64,000 bases of DNA from Gammaproteobacteria bacterium MOLA455 (GTDB taxonomy: Bacteria > Pseudomonadota > Gammaproteobacteria > Pseudomonadales > Porticoccaceae). The DNA is taken from NCBI GenBank assembly GCA_000511875.1, contig AZIN01000001.1, positions 520,606 through 584,605 on the forward strand, given 5' to 3'. Shown one piece after another: positions 16,007-25,503 of the stretch (its first letter is position 1; each line of letters opens with the position of its first letter). The notes under the pieces are model-generated. The model was given only the letters and a program-made list of their open reading frames with translations. It made no database searches and was not told the DNA's origin. A program made the position numbers and the translations under genes.

Positions 16007-17164
16007 GGCCACATTGCTTGAGTTAATACCGGCTAGATTAATCCGCGTTGACGAGACAATATAAATACCAAACTCTTCTCGCAGGCGGACTAAATGCTCT
16101 GAGCTAATACCCAAGAACGAGAACATGCCGTTCTGGCGCTTGATATGACTGAAGTCCATTCCCGCGGCATTGTCCTGAATACTATCAGCCAGCAATGTAC
16201 GCATAGACTTAATGCGCAAGCGAACTTCTTCCAACTCAGCTTTCCAGTCCTTACACAGCTCTTCATCGCCCAGAATCAACGACACCAAAAGCGCACCGTG
16301 AGCCGGTGGCATGGAGTACATCTGACGGGCAACTGCCATGGCCTGACCGCCAACTATAGCCGCCTGCTCTGGCGTTTGGGTAATAAAAGTAATGGATCCG
16401 GTACGCTCACGATAGAGACCAAAGTTCTTCGAGCAGCTTGATGCCACCACTAACTCCGGTAACTTCTCAGCCATCAGGCGCATACCATAGGCATCTTCGT
16501 CGAGGCCATCACCAAGGCCCTGATAGGCTGTATCTATAAAGGGTACAAAGCCGCGCTCTAGAGCTATATCGGTAATCTGATCCCACTGCTCGTTGGTCAA
16601 ATCAGCACCGGTGGGGTTGTGACAACAGCCGTGGAGCAGCACCACATCACCAGCGGGAACCTGACGCAATGTCTCAAGCATCAGGTCAATATTGACCTCG
16701 CGAGTCGCTGTGTCGTAATAGGGATATTCTGCAATCTCAAAACCGGCACTGCCCAGCAGTGGAATATGGTTCGGCCAGGTAGGTGTACCCACCCATAATT
16801 TTGCTTCGGGGCGAGCGCGACGAATCACTTCGGCGCCTACTCTCAACGCACCAGAGCCACCTGGAGCCTGTAAGCTTTTAACGCGCCCAGAGGACAGAAC
16901 AGCGTGGTCGGGACCAAACATCAGCTGCAACATTCTGCTGTTGTACTCAGCGTCGCCGGCAATGCCTTGGTAGGATTTGGTTTTCTCGAGCTCAGCCAAT
17001 TTGGCTTCGGCGCGCTTTACCGCATCCATAACCGGGGTTTGACCGCGGTCATTCATATAGACGCCAACGCCTAAATCGATTTTAGTCTCTCGCGGATCTT
17101 CTCGAAAAGCCGCCATCAATCCAAGAATAGGATCAGCAGCTACAGGCTTTAAAGTTTCAAACAT
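15971..17164 (-). CDS. Class I aromatic/aspartate aminotransferase (TyrB/AspC family)
   Basis: PLP enzyme transferring the amino group between aspartate, tyrosine or phenylalanine and 2-oxoglutarate. The 397-residue protein carries NPTG at 183-186 and the PLP-binding lysine K246 in SCSKNFGLYRERTG. Start ATG 17164 (MFETLKP) is preferred over the upstream in-frame ATG at 17197 because a GGAAACC ribosome-binding site precedes it and homologues begin there. Sequence alone does not separate TyrB from AspC. The intact 3' end lies inside the right direct repeat, so the insertion spared the gene. Confidence 0.93.
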   Translation of the reverse strand: MFETLKPVAADPILGLMAAFREDPRETKIDLGVGVYMNDRGQTPVMDAVKRAEAKLAELEKTKSYQGIAGDAEYNSRMLQLMFGPDHAVLSSGRVKSLQAPGGSGALRVGAEVIRRARPEAKLWVGTPTWPNHIPLLGSAGFEIAEYPYYDTATREVNIDLMLETLRQVPAGDVVLLHGCCHNPTGADLTNEQWDQITDIALERGFVPFIDTAYQGLGDGLDEDAYGMRLMAEKLPELVVASSCSKNFGLYRERTGSITFITQTPEQAAIVGGQAMAVARQMYSMPPAHGALLVSLILGDEELCKDWKAELEEVRLRIKSMRTLLADSIQDNAAGMDFSHIKRQNGMFSFLGISSEHLVRLREEFGIYIVSSTRINLAGINSSNVAYLAESIRTVLK

Positions 17165-17262
17165 CGGTGGTTTCCTGTGGAATAAAATGGGGGCCAAAAT
17201 GCCGGTAAAAGGTCGGGTTAAAAATTTGCAGGCGCAATTCTACTATGTCTGTCGGCAATTGG

Positions 17263-18075
17263 TTATGATTTTATAGCTGTTTTCTTCTCAATAAAGGCCC
17301 CTATTAGAGCGTTTACTGTCTCTGGCTTCTCTGCATGTAACCAATGGGCGGTATCTGCGACAACGTTTATCTGAGAATGGGGGAACATCTGTTCAATCAC
17401 CGGGCGATGTTTTTCCTGGATATAAGCCGAGTGCTCGCCCTTCAAAAACAGCGTTGGCCCCTCATAGGGCTGTCCCGTGGGCGCCAATACCAGTTTGCTG
17501 CTGTAATTCTGATTGATTGAAGCCAGATTCAGTTTTAGCCTAAAGTCGCCCTCAGGGTTGCGGCCAAGATTTTTCAACAAAAAGGCACGCACTGAAGTCT
17601 CGGCAATATGCCCGCTGATCAAGGCATCAGCATCGCGGCGACTTTCAATCCTATGTTCCGCCAGTAGGTTAAGCGCGTCGAGCGCCGCATCCTGGCGTGC
17701 GCCATAGGCCACCGGCGCTATATCAATCACCACCAGTTCACTGACTCGGTCAGGATTATTCAGCGCCACCTGCATAGCGACTTTACCGCCCAGGGAATGA
17801 CCAATCAAGGCTGCACGGGCAAGTCCGAGATCATCCATCAACTCAACTATATCAGCAGCCATAAGATGCAGATCCATAGCCAATTCATGGGGCGAATCAC
17901 CATGGTTGCGCAGATCCACGCTGATCACTCGATAATCTGCAACCAGAGCTCGCGCTAGCACTCCCAGATTACTCAGGGAGCCAAACATGCCGTGAATCAG
18001 GATAACCGCTGGACTGTTGTCTTGTCCTTCTGGTGGCAGCTGATAGCCAGACTGAAGTGAATAGTTAAGTTTCAT
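17263..18075 (-). CDS. Alpha/beta-fold hydrolase, YbfF-like esterase
   Basis: A 270-residue cytoplasmic serine hydrolase. HGMFG (28-32) forms the oxyanion hole region, GHSLGG places the nucleophile at S94, and the C-terminal TAHWLHAEKP supplies the catalytic histidine. Overall sequence resembles YbfF esterases, which act on short-chain esters and acyl-CoA in vitro. ATG 18075 is plausible. It lies between the aminotransferase and an SDR, all on the minus strand, with spacers of 98 and 65 bases. The natural substrate is unknown. Confidence 0.88.
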   Translation of the reverse strand: MKLNYSLQSGYQLPPEGQDNSPAVILIHGMFGSLSNLGVLARALVADYRVISVDLRNHGDSPHELAMDLHLMAADIVELMDDLGLARAALIGHSLGGKVAMQVALNNPDRVSELVVIDIAPVAYGARQDAALDALNLLAEHRIESRRDADALISGHIAETSVRAFLLKNLGRNPEGDFRLKLNLASINQNYSSKLVLAPTGQPYEGPTLFLKGEHSAYIQEKHRPVIEQMFPHSQINVVADTAHWLHAEKPETVNALIGAFIEKKTAIKS

Positions 18076-18140
18076 AATGTCTCTTTAATCCCTCGTTAAT
18101 CCCTCTGTCTTACCTCTATCGTGTCTCTACTGGATTAGCG

Positions 18141-18968
18141 CTACTTTGCAGCTTGACGATTGCGGTACTTTTGTTTGTTTTTTCGGCCCTGCTCGTAGAG
18201 CTTTGGACGCAAACGGCGGCGTAACTTGGGGAACAGGTAGCTAAGGTGAGTGAGCTTCGCGATGGCTGCAGGCAATACCACTTCGATCTCCTTTCCAGCA
18301 GCCACAGCTAAAATACCCTCTGCAACCTGCTCCGCAGTACTCATGGGCTGGGAGAAAACGATATCTTCCACCGCGTCGATCTGATCCATAATGAAGCCAG
18401 TATCGATTGGGCCGGGTGAAACTGAGCCTACGCTGATACCGCTGTCTCGCAGCTCATCTGCCAGGGCATAGCTAAAGGCACGCAATCCCGCCTTGGTGGC
18501 ACTGTAAGTTGCGGCACCCTGCAGTGGCGCACGGCCAGCCAGAGAGCCAACGTTGACAATGGCCCCTTCACCAGCGCGCTGGAGGTAGGGAATCGCGGCA
18601 CAGGACAGTAGCAAAGGCGCTCGCATATTAATGTCGACCATGGCGGCAACATCCATCGGCGAGATCGTAGAGAGATCACCTCGCGCATGCATGCCCGCGT
18701 TATTGATAATCACATGTACAGCGCCAAAAGCAGCTTCGGCCTTTTCCAGCAAGGTTAAACAGTCTTCATTGCTCGCCACATTCATTACTACAGTCAACAC
18801 TTCGCACTGAGGGCGTAGCTCATCGGCAATGGTATTGAGAGCGGCTTCACCACGGGCTACTAGAACAAGCTTGGCTTTGTGGCCGGCGAACAAACGAGCG
18901 CAGGCCGCGCCAACACCGGCGGATGCCCCGGTAATAACTACGGTTTTGTTTTCAAAGGACGTTATCAT
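18141..18968 (-). CDS. SDR family NAD(P)-dependent oxidoreductase
   Basis: A 275-residue short-chain dehydrogenase with TGASAGVG (13-20), NNAG (89-92), S142 and Y155-SAT-K159, all intact. The basic C-terminal tail (KLRRRLRPKLYEQGRKNKQK) is typical of the membrane-associated or lipid-active classical SDR subgroup. Oxidises or reduces a hydroxyl/keto substrate with NAD(P); the substrate is not identifiable. Confidence 0.9.
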   Translation of the reverse strand: MITSFENKTVVITGASAGVGAACARLFAGHKAKLVLVARGEAALNTIADELRPQCEVLTVVMNVASNEDCLTLLEKAEAAFGAVHVIINNAGMHARGDLSTISPMDVAAMVDINMRAPLLLSCAAIPYLQRAGEGAIVNVGSLAGRAPLQGAATYSATKAGLRAFSYALADELRDSGISVGSVSPGPIDTGFIMDQIDAVEDIVFSQPMSTAEQVAEGILAVAAGKEIEVVLPAAIAKLTHLSYLFPKLRRRLRPKLYEQGRKNKQKYRNRQAAK

Positions 18969-18986
18969 TTTTATAATTATTCCTAG

Positions 18987-19022
18987 GTAAGATTAAGCGC
19001 TAGATTAAGAGCTAGATTAAGA
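18987..19022. repeat. 12-bp tandem repeat in spacer
   Basis: Two exact copies of GCTAGATTAAGA (18999-19010, 19011-19022), preceded by a diverged copy, directly upstream of the SDR start. The rest of the 209-bp spacer up to 19177 shows only loose repeats of ATGTCTAAAAC/ATGTCTACAAC. Confidence 0.8.
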
Positions 19023-19177
19023 GATCCGTTAAAACATCGTATTTTTATTGGCCCCGAGTATAACTGCATAGAGATCCAAAGCGTACGCTCAGACTCGACT
19101 GTAAGATTGGTTTTTCGGTGCAAATGCATCTATGGCTAATGTCTAAAACCATGCCTACAAAATGTCTACAACAATGT

Positions 19178-20527
19178 CTAAACCAGCAGCTGCTCTTTTC
19201 TACAGTATTCGAGGGTCTCATCAAGGGCCTGAGACGTGGCATCAATAATCTCGTCGATCTGCCCTGGCGTAATAATCAGCGGTGGACAAAACGCCAGACT
19301 TGAACCGGCTACGGTGCGTAATATCACCCCCCTGTCCTGCACTGCTTTTTGGGCATAGGCACCCACGGCGCCATTGGCAAAGGCTTGACCTGTGTCTTTG
19401 TTGGCAACCAATTCAAGAGCACCTATAAGGCCACTACCGCGCACTTCGCCGACCAATGGATGATCGCCAAACTCTGCCAGACGCTGTTGAAGATACTTAC
19501 CGGTGATAGCCGCTTTTTCGAAAATATTGTCGCGCTGATAAATCTCTAAAACTTTGAGTGCCACTGCGCAAGCCACTGGGTGGCTGGAATAGGTGTAACC
19601 ATGACCAAAGGCACCGGCAGCGGCGCTCTGATCGACCATTGCCTCATACATATCGCGGCGAATCGCCGAGGCACTGATAGGCATGTAAGCGGACGACAGT
19701 TGCTTGGCAAACGTCATCATATCCGGGGCTTCAATGCCCATGGTAGTGCAACCAAAATCCTTACCGGTACGACCAAAACCAGTAATCACCTCATCAGCCC
19801 AAAACATAATTCCGTGTTTGCTCAGAAGTGCCTGAACCTTCGGATAATAATCCTCTGGCGGCACAATCACGCCACTGGCGCCGGTAATCGGCTCAGCGAT
19901 AAAGGCGGCAATAGTCTCTGGCCCCTCTTTTAATATCATTGTCTCTAGATTGCCGACAATGCGCTCAACAAATTCAGCTTCGCTCTCATTGCCTATTTTG
20001 CCGCGATAATAATGGGGATGATCGGTGCGCAATATGCCCAGGGCATCTACTGGCAAATCAAAGTGCGCCTGCGTCACTGGCAATCCAGTGAGCGCTGCGG
20101 AGGCAATTGTCACACCATGATAGGAGCGTTCACGGGCGATAATTTTACGGCGCTCGGGCTTGCCGATCGCCTCATGGTAGTAGCGCAGTAATTTAATATG
20201 GGTGTCATTGGCATCGCTGCCGGAGTTACCAAAAGACAGCACCGCATCCTGCATGGGAATCATCTCAGCCAGCTTGTCCGCCAGTTCGACACCCACTGAA
20301 TGCGTCTTGCCGCCAAACATATGACTGAAGGTAAGCTTATTCATCTGCTCGCTGGCGGCCTGAATAATTTCCTGATTGCCATAACCTAATGCGGTACACC
20401 AAAGCCCGGCCATACCTTCAAGATACTTATTGCCCTGGTCATCCCAGACATAACAGCCTTCACCGCGCTCAATACTGATCTGTTCGATCGCTTTAAGATT
20501 GGTGGTGGGATAAATCAAATGAGTCAT
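19178..20527 (-). CDS. Class III (omega-amino acid type) PLP aminotransferase
   Basis: A 449-residue fold-type I class III aminotransferase. Conserved features are the GMAGLWC start region (38-44), SGSDANDTHIKLLRYY, WADEVITGFGRTGK and the lysine of MTFAKQLSSAYMP. It probably transfers the amino group of an omega-amine or omega-amino acid to pyruvate or 2-oxoglutarate. It lies 14 bases downstream of the semialdehyde dehydrogenase gene in an operon, so the pair likely degrades a gamma- or omega-amino acid such as GABA to a dicarboxylate. Exact substrate is not predictable. Confidence 0.92.
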   Translation of the reverse strand: MTHLIYPTTNLKAIEQISIERGEGCYVWDDQGNKYLEGMAGLWCTALGYGNQEIIQAASEQMNKLTFSHMFGGKTHSVGVELADKLAEMIPMQDAVLSFGNSGSDANDTHIKLLRYYHEAIGKPERRKIIARERSYHGVTIASAALTGLPVTQAHFDLPVDALGILRTDHPHYYRGKIGNESEAEFVERIVGNLETMILKEGPETIAAFIAEPITGASGVIVPPEDYYPKVQALLSKHGIMFWADEVITGFGRTGKDFGCTTMGIEAPDMMTFAKQLSSAYMPISASAIRRDMYEAMVDQSAAAGAFGHGYTYSSHPVACAVALKVLEIYQRDNIFEKAAITGKYLQQRLAEFGDHPLVGEVRGSGLIGALELVANKDTGQAFANGAVGAYAQKAVQDRGVILRTVAGSSLAFCPPLIITPGQIDEIIDATSQALDETLEYCRKEQLLV

Positions 20528-20541
20528 AGTGGTTCGCCCTA

Positions 20542-22005
20542 TTACTTATCTATGCCGCCCATACAGATGTATTTCATCACCATATAGTCGTCCATTCCGT
20601 ACTTGGATCCCTCGCGGCCACTGCCGGATTCTTTAATACCACCGAAGGGTGCCATTTCATTGGAGAGAACGCCCTCATTGACACCGACCATGCCATACTC
20701 AAGTTGCTCGGCAACGCGCCAGACACGACCTATATCTCGTGAATAGAAATAAGCAGCCAAACCAAGCTCTGTGTCATTGGCCATCTCCACCACTTCGGCT
20801 TCGGTTTCGAATTTAAATACCGGCGCCACTGGGCCAAAAATCTCTTCGGAGAAAACGCGCATGTCACGGCTGACATCCGTAAGAATCGTCGGTTTGACAA
20901 AGGAACCACCCAGCTCGCTGCGACCACCGCCGAGAGCAACCTTGGCACCCTTGGCCACGGCATCATCAATAAAGTCGCAGACATTATTGGCAGCCTTTTC
21001 ATCAATTAGCGGCCCAACGGTGACGCCCTCCTCGCTGCCATTACCCATTACTAAGCTCTGGGTAGCAACCGTCAGCTTGCTGACAAATTCATCGTAGATT
21101 CCAGCTTGAACAATAATCCGGTTGGAACAGACACAGGTCTGTCCGGCATTGCGATACTTTGATGTCAGGGTGCCCTGCACCGCCGCATCAATATCCGCAT
21201 CATCAAAAACAATAAAGGGCGCATTGCCACCCAGCTCCATAGAGGTGCGCTTAACCGTCTCGGCGCATTCCGCTATCAGCTGTTTACCCACTGGTGTAGA
21301 ACCGGTAAATGTCAGTTTACGGACTATGGGATTAGCAGTTAACTCGGCGCCAATCTGAGCAGTACGACCAGTGACTATATTCATCAAGCCTGGGGGGAAA
21401 CCGGCACGGACAGCCAGCTCCATTAGCGCTAGGGCCGACAGCGGTGTCGCATTGGCGGGTTTACAGACCACTGCACAACCTGCCGCAATAGCCGGGGCAA
21501 TCTTGCGTGTGAGCATGGCATTGGGGAAATTCCAGGGCGTAATACAGGCCACCACACCCACCGGCTGCTTAATCACCACAATGCGTTTATCGTTGGAGGA
21601 CTGGGCGATAGTGTCGCCATAGACACGCTTCGACTCTTCAGAGAACCACTCTATATAGCTAGCACCATAGGCTACTTCACCACGGGCTTCGGCGAGGGGC
21701 TTGCCCTGCTCCGCAGTCAGGATCTGTGCCAGGTCTTCTTGATTCTTCATGACCAGATCAAACCAGCGGCGCAGTACAGCAGCACGCTCTTTGATGGTGG
21801 ACTTGGCCCACTGCTTTTGCGCCTCAGCGGCAGCTTCGATCATACGCCGAGTTTCGGCGCTGCCACAGTTGGCCACTTCGGCGATTAGCTCACCATTGGC
21901 AGGATTGGTAACCTCTAGGGTTTCACCGCAATCTGCATCTAACCACTGGCCGTTAATATGAGCCTGAGTTTTCAGTAAGCTGTTGTCTTGTAATTGCAAT
22001 TCCAT
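20542..22005 (-). CDS. gabD: NAD(P)-dependent succinate-semialdehyde dehydrogenase-like ALDH
   Basis: A 487-residue aldehyde dehydrogenase closely resembling GabD: TPWNFPNAMLTRKIAPAIA, FTGSTPVGKQL, ELGGNAPFIVFDDADID and the catalytic cysteine in NAGQTCVCSNR (about residue 289). Oxidises succinate semialdehyde to succinate. A strong AAGGAG precedes ATG 22005. It is first in a two-gene operon with the class III aminotransferase, which would generate the semialdehyde. In GabD proteins CVC forms a redox-switch disulfide; that pair is present. Confidence 0.9.
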   Translation of the reverse strand: MELQLQDNSLLKTQAHINGQWLDADCGETLEVTNPANGELIAEVANCGSAETRRMIEAAAEAQKQWAKSTIKERAAVLRRWFDLVMKNQEDLAQILTAEQGKPLAEARGEVAYGASYIEWFSEESKRVYGDTIAQSSNDKRIVVIKQPVGVVACITPWNFPNAMLTRKIAPAIAAGCAVVCKPANATPLSALALMELAVRAGFPPGLMNIVTGRTAQIGAELTANPIVRKLTFTGSTPVGKQLIAECAETVKRTSMELGGNAPFIVFDDADIDAAVQGTLTSKYRNAGQTCVCSNRIIVQAGIYDEFVSKLTVATQSLVMGNGSEEGVTVGPLIDEKAANNVCDFIDDAVAKGAKVALGGGRSELGGSFVKPTILTDVSRDMRVFSEEIFGPVAPVFKFETEAEVVEMANDTELGLAAYFYSRDIGRVWRVAEQLEYGMVGVNEGVLSNEMAPFGGIKESGSGREGSKYGMDDYMVMKYICMGGIDK

Positions 22006-22250
22006 GTCTCCTTGGGGTTCGCTAAGCCGGTATTGATAAGTACATTATTGATGAGCGCGTTATTAATGAGTGCCCTATGGGTTGTGGGCGAAGACTATAA
22101 AGTTACCGGTCAGTTCTCAACAATACCCTATAGAGGTAACGGCCACCACAGGCTACGAGTGTAGAACAACTATTTCCAGTATGCGTAAAAAAGCGGTAAC
22201 CTGACCAAGGGATGAATGCTCAATAAACTAAACTGCCGATCGACAACGCT

Positions 22251-22838
22251 ATGCCAGATTCACAACTCTACTTTTTCCGCGACGGCATCCACACTCATCT
22301 AATGGTGCCCAGCGCCGCCTTGCTTCGCGTCTTGCCGGAACTGGCTGAGCAGCTGCAGGATACAGAGTGGGCACGAATTGGCTGGGGCGACTACCGCTAT
22401 TACGGCTCAGCGCAGCAAACTCTGCTTCTCGGTCTCCGCGCACTGTTACTGCCAACCAGAGCCACCATCGCCGTGCTTGGCATCCCAGACATTAACAATC
22501 ATCGCAGCGCCACTAGCCGCATCTACAGAATCGACACCAATCTTGGGGTGATAGACGCCGTGGTAGCTTTTATATCAAGGCACTTTAAAGTTGATCGATC
22601 CAACCAGCTTGTTAAGGTTCGTGCCAGAGACAGTGGTGAAATATTTTTCCAGTCGCGGGGCATCTATATGTGCATCAACACCTGCAATAATTGGACATCC
22701 CACGGCCTAAAAATAGCCGGACTGCGCTGCCTACCCCGATTTAATTTTTTACCCGGTCAGGTGGAGCGCTCGGTGCGCCGCAATGGTTACCTGCCGCTGC
22801 CGTTTTTATTACCGCCACCGTTAGAGCAGGGTAATTAA
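22251..22838 (+). CDS. DUF2459 family protein
   Basis: A 195-residue protein resembling DUF2459: DGIHTHLMVP near residues 11-20, WARIGWGDYRYY near 42-53, and a C-terminal CINTCNNWTSHGLKIAG with conserved cysteines. No function is established for this family, though it is sometimes found near urease genes; none is here. It is divergent from gabD across 245 bases and shows no obvious signal peptide with this start. Confidence 0.75.
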   Translation: MPDSQLYFFRDGIHTHLMVPSAALLRVLPELAEQLQDTEWARIGWGDYRYYGSAQQTLLLGLRALLLPTRATIAVLGIPDINNHRSATSRIYRIDTNLGVIDAVVAFISRHFKVDRSNQLVKVRARDSGEIFFQSRGIYMCINTCNNWTSHGLKIAGLRCLPRFNFLPGQVERSVRRNGYLPLPFLLPPPLEQGN

Positions 22839-22947
22839 CCCCCCTGTGGCTGCGCGGTCAGATTTAATCCTGTCAAAGGATTAGCCGCTCCCCTAGGATG
22901 GTAAAAACAAAAAGTCTAACAAAACAACAATTACCAAGAGGCGAGCA

Positions 22948-23625
22948 ATGATTGAATATACTCAGGCAGGCGACGTAGCAATCCTTAACTGGGACGACGG
23001 CAAGGTGAACTCGTTGAGTCATGCCACTGTAGACCGCCTTAATGAACTCCTGGATCGCGCTGAAAAAGAAGCCTCAGCAGTGGTTATTCACGGTCGTCCT
23101 GGTCTGCTCTCTGCTGGGTTCAACCTCAAAGAGGTTACTGCAGAAACCGCTGCCCAGACGCCAGATGACAGTCTTTTGCCGGCCCTAGTCAATAAGGGTG
23201 CAGCCTTGCTATTGAGAATATTTAGCCATCCCCAGCCAGTAGTCACCGCCTGCACCGGCCATGCCATTGCTGCCGGCGGCATGATGTTGCTGGCCTCAGA
23301 CACCCGCATTGGCGTCCACGGCGAATTCAAAATTGCCCTCAATGAAACAGCCATTGATATGATCTTGCCGGCCTTTGGTATCGAGCTGGTTAAGTCGCGA
23401 CTGTCGCCGCGATTTCAGACTATGTGCGCTATTCAGTCACATATGTTCAGCCCAGAAACAGCCCTCGAAGCCGGCTTCTTTGATGAGTTAGTCAGCGCCG
23501 AAGAGGTCCTGCCCCGCGCCATTGAACATGCGACTCATTTAGCCACACTGCCAGCGGTCTATGGCGTCAACAAGATGATGTTGCGTCAAGCGCATGCCGA
23601 TATCATCAGAGCCAGCCTTAACTAG
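22948..23625 (+). CDS. Crotonase-family enoyl-CoA hydratase/isomerase
   Basis: A 225-residue crotonase fold protein. The oxyanion-hole segments are recognisable (RPGLLSAGFNLKEV and TGHAIAAGGMMLL), but the classical acid/base glutamates of enoyl-CoA hydratase are not evident. It is short for the family and may be a specialised isomerase or thioesterase-like member. Strong AAGAGGCGAG site before ATG 22948; the GST gene follows 35 bases downstream and may be co-transcribed. Confidence 0.85.
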   Translation: MIEYTQAGDVAILNWDDGKVNSLSHATVDRLNELLDRAEKEASAVVIHGRPGLLSAGFNLKEVTAETAAQTPDDSLLPALVNKGAALLLRIFSHPQPVVTACTGHAIAAGGMMLLASDTRIGVHGEFKIALNETAIDMILPAFGIELVKSRLSPRFQTMCAIQSHMFSPETALEAGFFDELVSAEEVLPRAIEHATHLATLPAVYGVNKMMLRQAHADIIRASLN

Positions 23626-23660
23626 ATTATCCAAATCTAAAAGTGCTCAAGGAGCGTTCC

Positions 23661-24680
23661 ATGACTGATTTTTCCGCTGATATTTCAAGCCAAAAATACC
23701 GTATTTTTGGTGCCGAACTCTCACCCTATTCTGTCAAGGTACGCTCCTACTTCCGCTTTAAGCAGATTCCCCACCAGTGGATTATTCGCAGCGCTGCAAC
23801 CATGGACGAGTTTGCTAAATTTGCCAAGCTGCCGATTATTCCTTTAGTGGTTAGCCCGCAACTGAAAGGCTCTCAGGATTCAACCCTGATTATTGAGCAG
23901 CTGGAAGAAAAATACCCAAAAAACAGCATTTACCCAGAGGATATAACAGTCAACTTTGTCTCTACTCTGCTCGAAGAGTTGGGTGATGAGTGGGGCAACA
24001 AATGGATGTTTCATTATCGTTGGGCACGAGATATTGATCAGCTTGCCTCGGCGCGGCGCATTGCCCTGCTGACTCAGCCAGATGCCACCAGCGACCAATT
24101 AGATAAGCTAACCGAGCAGGTGCGTCAGCGCATGACTGGTCGGTTGTGGTTTGTCGGCTCTAACGCAGAGACCTCACCGCAGATCGAAGCGTCTTTGCAT
24201 CTGGCTCTAGAGCAGCTTGAAGTGCATCTTGAATCACGTGCCTACCTGCTTGGCGGACGCCCCTCCTTCGGCGATTTTAGCCTTTGGGGGCAGCTCTACA
24301 ACGTCTGGACTGATCCCACCAACTGTGCACTGATCGAAGCCAAAATGCCCAACGTATTGGCTTGGATACAGCGTATGTTATTCCCACGCATTGAAGGGGA
24401 CTTTGAAAGTTGGGAGACATTGAAGCCAACACTCAAGTGCTTTATTAAAGCCCAGATTGGCGATCTATTTTTGCCCTGGACACAGGCCAATGCCGAAGCC
24501 ATAGATCAGGGTAAAGAAACAGTTTCTGTGCAGCTAAAGGGTCAGACCTGGACGCAAAAACCGCAGAAGTATCACGCCAAGTCCTACCAAGTGCTGCGTG
24601 AAAAATATGCCGCACTCAACAGCCATCAGACGACCAACGAGCTATTGCAAAAAACCGGTTGTCTTGGCGCGCTGATTTAA
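23661..24680 (+). CDS. Glutathione S-transferase family protein
   Basis: A 339-residue protein with an N-terminal thioredoxin-like GST domain (IFGAELSPYSVKVRSYFRF at about 14-32, then PLVVSPQ, then DSTLIIEQLEEKYP) and an all-alpha C-terminal domain containing YLLGGRPSFGDFSLWGQLY. It is longer than ordinary GSTs by about 100 residues. Start ATG 23661 is chosen because AAGGAG (23649-23654) precedes it; the in-frame GTG at 23643 lies before that site. Likely cytoplasmic detoxification or dehalogenation/ether cleavage; substrate unknown. Confidence 0.85.
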   Translation: MTDFSADISSQKYRIFGAELSPYSVKVRSYFRFKQIPHQWIIRSAATMDEFAKFAKLPIIPLVVSPQLKGSQDSTLIIEQLEEKYPKNSIYPEDITVNFVSTLLEELGDEWGNKWMFHYRWARDIDQLASARRIALLTQPDATSDQLDKLTEQVRQRMTGRLWFVGSNAETSPQIEASLHLALEQLEVHLESRAYLLGGRPSFGDFSLWGQLYNVWTDPTNCALIEAKMPNVLAWIQRMLFPRIEGDFESWETLKPTLKCFIKAQIGDLFLPWTQANAEAIDQGKETVSVQLKGQTWTQKPQKYHAKSYQVLREKYAALNSHQTTNELLQKTGCLGALI

Positions 24681-24762
24681 TAACGGCAAATCTTAACGGC
24701 CTAAACTGCAGCCGCAGCTAACCTAGTATTAAAGACTTTTATCAGCTTTTTCTCCCGAGGCT

Positions 24763-24790
24763 ATTGATATTCTCTTTGGCGACCCCATTT
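24763..24790 (+). promoter_or_regulatory. Sigma-32 (heat shock) type promoter of hslVU
   Basis: ATTGATA (24763-24769), a 13-base spacer and CCCCATTT (24783-24790) closely match the RpoH consensus CTTGAAA, N13-15, CCCCATNT. It lies 29 bases before the hslV start. The hslVU operon is a classic RpoH target in gammaproteobacteria, so sequence and context agree. Confidence 0.8.
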
Positions 24791-24819
24791 CAACAAGTAT
24801 CACTAAAAGGAGTAAGCTC

Positions 24820-25365
24820 GTGGAACAGTACCGCGGAACAACTATTCTCTCTGTACGTCGCAATGGCAAAGTTGTGATTGGCGGCGACGGCCAGGTTAGT
24901 CTTGGCAATACCATTATGAAGGGTAATGCACGTAAAGTGCGGCGCCTGTACAACGACAAAGTGATCGCCGGTTTTGCCGGCGGCACTGCCGATGCCTTCA
25001 CCCTGTTTGAGCGCTTTGAAGCCAAGCTCGAACAGCATCAGGGCAATCTCACTCGAGCCGCAGTGGAGCTGGCCAAAGACTGGCGCAGCGACCGTATACT
25101 GCGCAAGCTCGAAGCCCTGCTTGCAGTGGCAGACAGTGAAGCCTCGCTGATTATTACCGGCAACGGCGATGTGATTCAGCCCGAAGATGATTTGATCGCC
25201 ATAGGGTCCGGCGGTCCCTTCGCCCAGTCTGCTGCCCGTGCACTTCTCGAGAACACCGATATGGGTGCTCGAGACATTGTTGAGCAGGGTCTGAAAATCG
25301 CCGGTGATATCTGTATCTACACTAATCACAATCGCACTATCGAAGAGCTCGACAGTAATGTTTAA
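24820..25365 (+). CDS. hslV: ATP-dependent protease proteolytic subunit HslV
   Basis: Threonine peptidase that forms two stacked hexamers capped by HslU and degrades misfolded or regulatory proteins in the cytoplasm. The start is GTG at 24820 with AAAGGAG upstream. A six-residue propeptide (MEQYRG) precedes the catalytic T7 of [18 protein letters not shown] and [20 protein letters not shown] are conserved. Length is 181 residues. Expression is likely heat-inducible through the promoter at 24763-24790. Confidence 0.98.
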   Translation: MEQYRGTTILSVRRNGKVVIGGDGQVSLGNTIMKGNARKVRRLYNDKVIAGFAGGTADAFTLFERFEAKLEQHQGNLTRAAVELAKDWRSDRILRKLEALLAVADSEASLIITGNGDVIQPEDDLIAIGSGGPFAQSAARALLENTDMGARDIVEQGLKIAGDICIYTNHNRTIEELDSNV

Positions 25366-25418
25366 AGGCCATCAGCTGCCCGTCAAAAACTGCGCCGCTA
25401 ACCGCCAGCAATAATGCC

Positions 25419-25493
25419 GTGCCCACAGCGTCTCGTAATAGAGGTGCCCACAGCGTCTCGTAATAGAGGTGCCCACAGCGTCTCGCAATAAAA
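25419..25493. repeat. 25-bp tandem repeat between hslV and hslU
   Basis: Three consecutive copies beginning at 25419, 25444 and 25469 of the unit GTGCCCACAGCGTCTCGTAA plus TAGAG; the third copy ends CAATAAAAA. They occupy most of the 138-bp spacer between two genes that are normally almost adjacent. They add stop codons in several frames and do not encode a recognisable peptide. Confidence 0.92.
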
Positions 25494-25503
25494 AGGACCA
25501 CAT

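Noticed and set aside
25419..25493. Possible CRISPR array
   Set aside because: The 25-bp units follow each other without spacers and no cas genes are present, so it is a simple tandem repeat.
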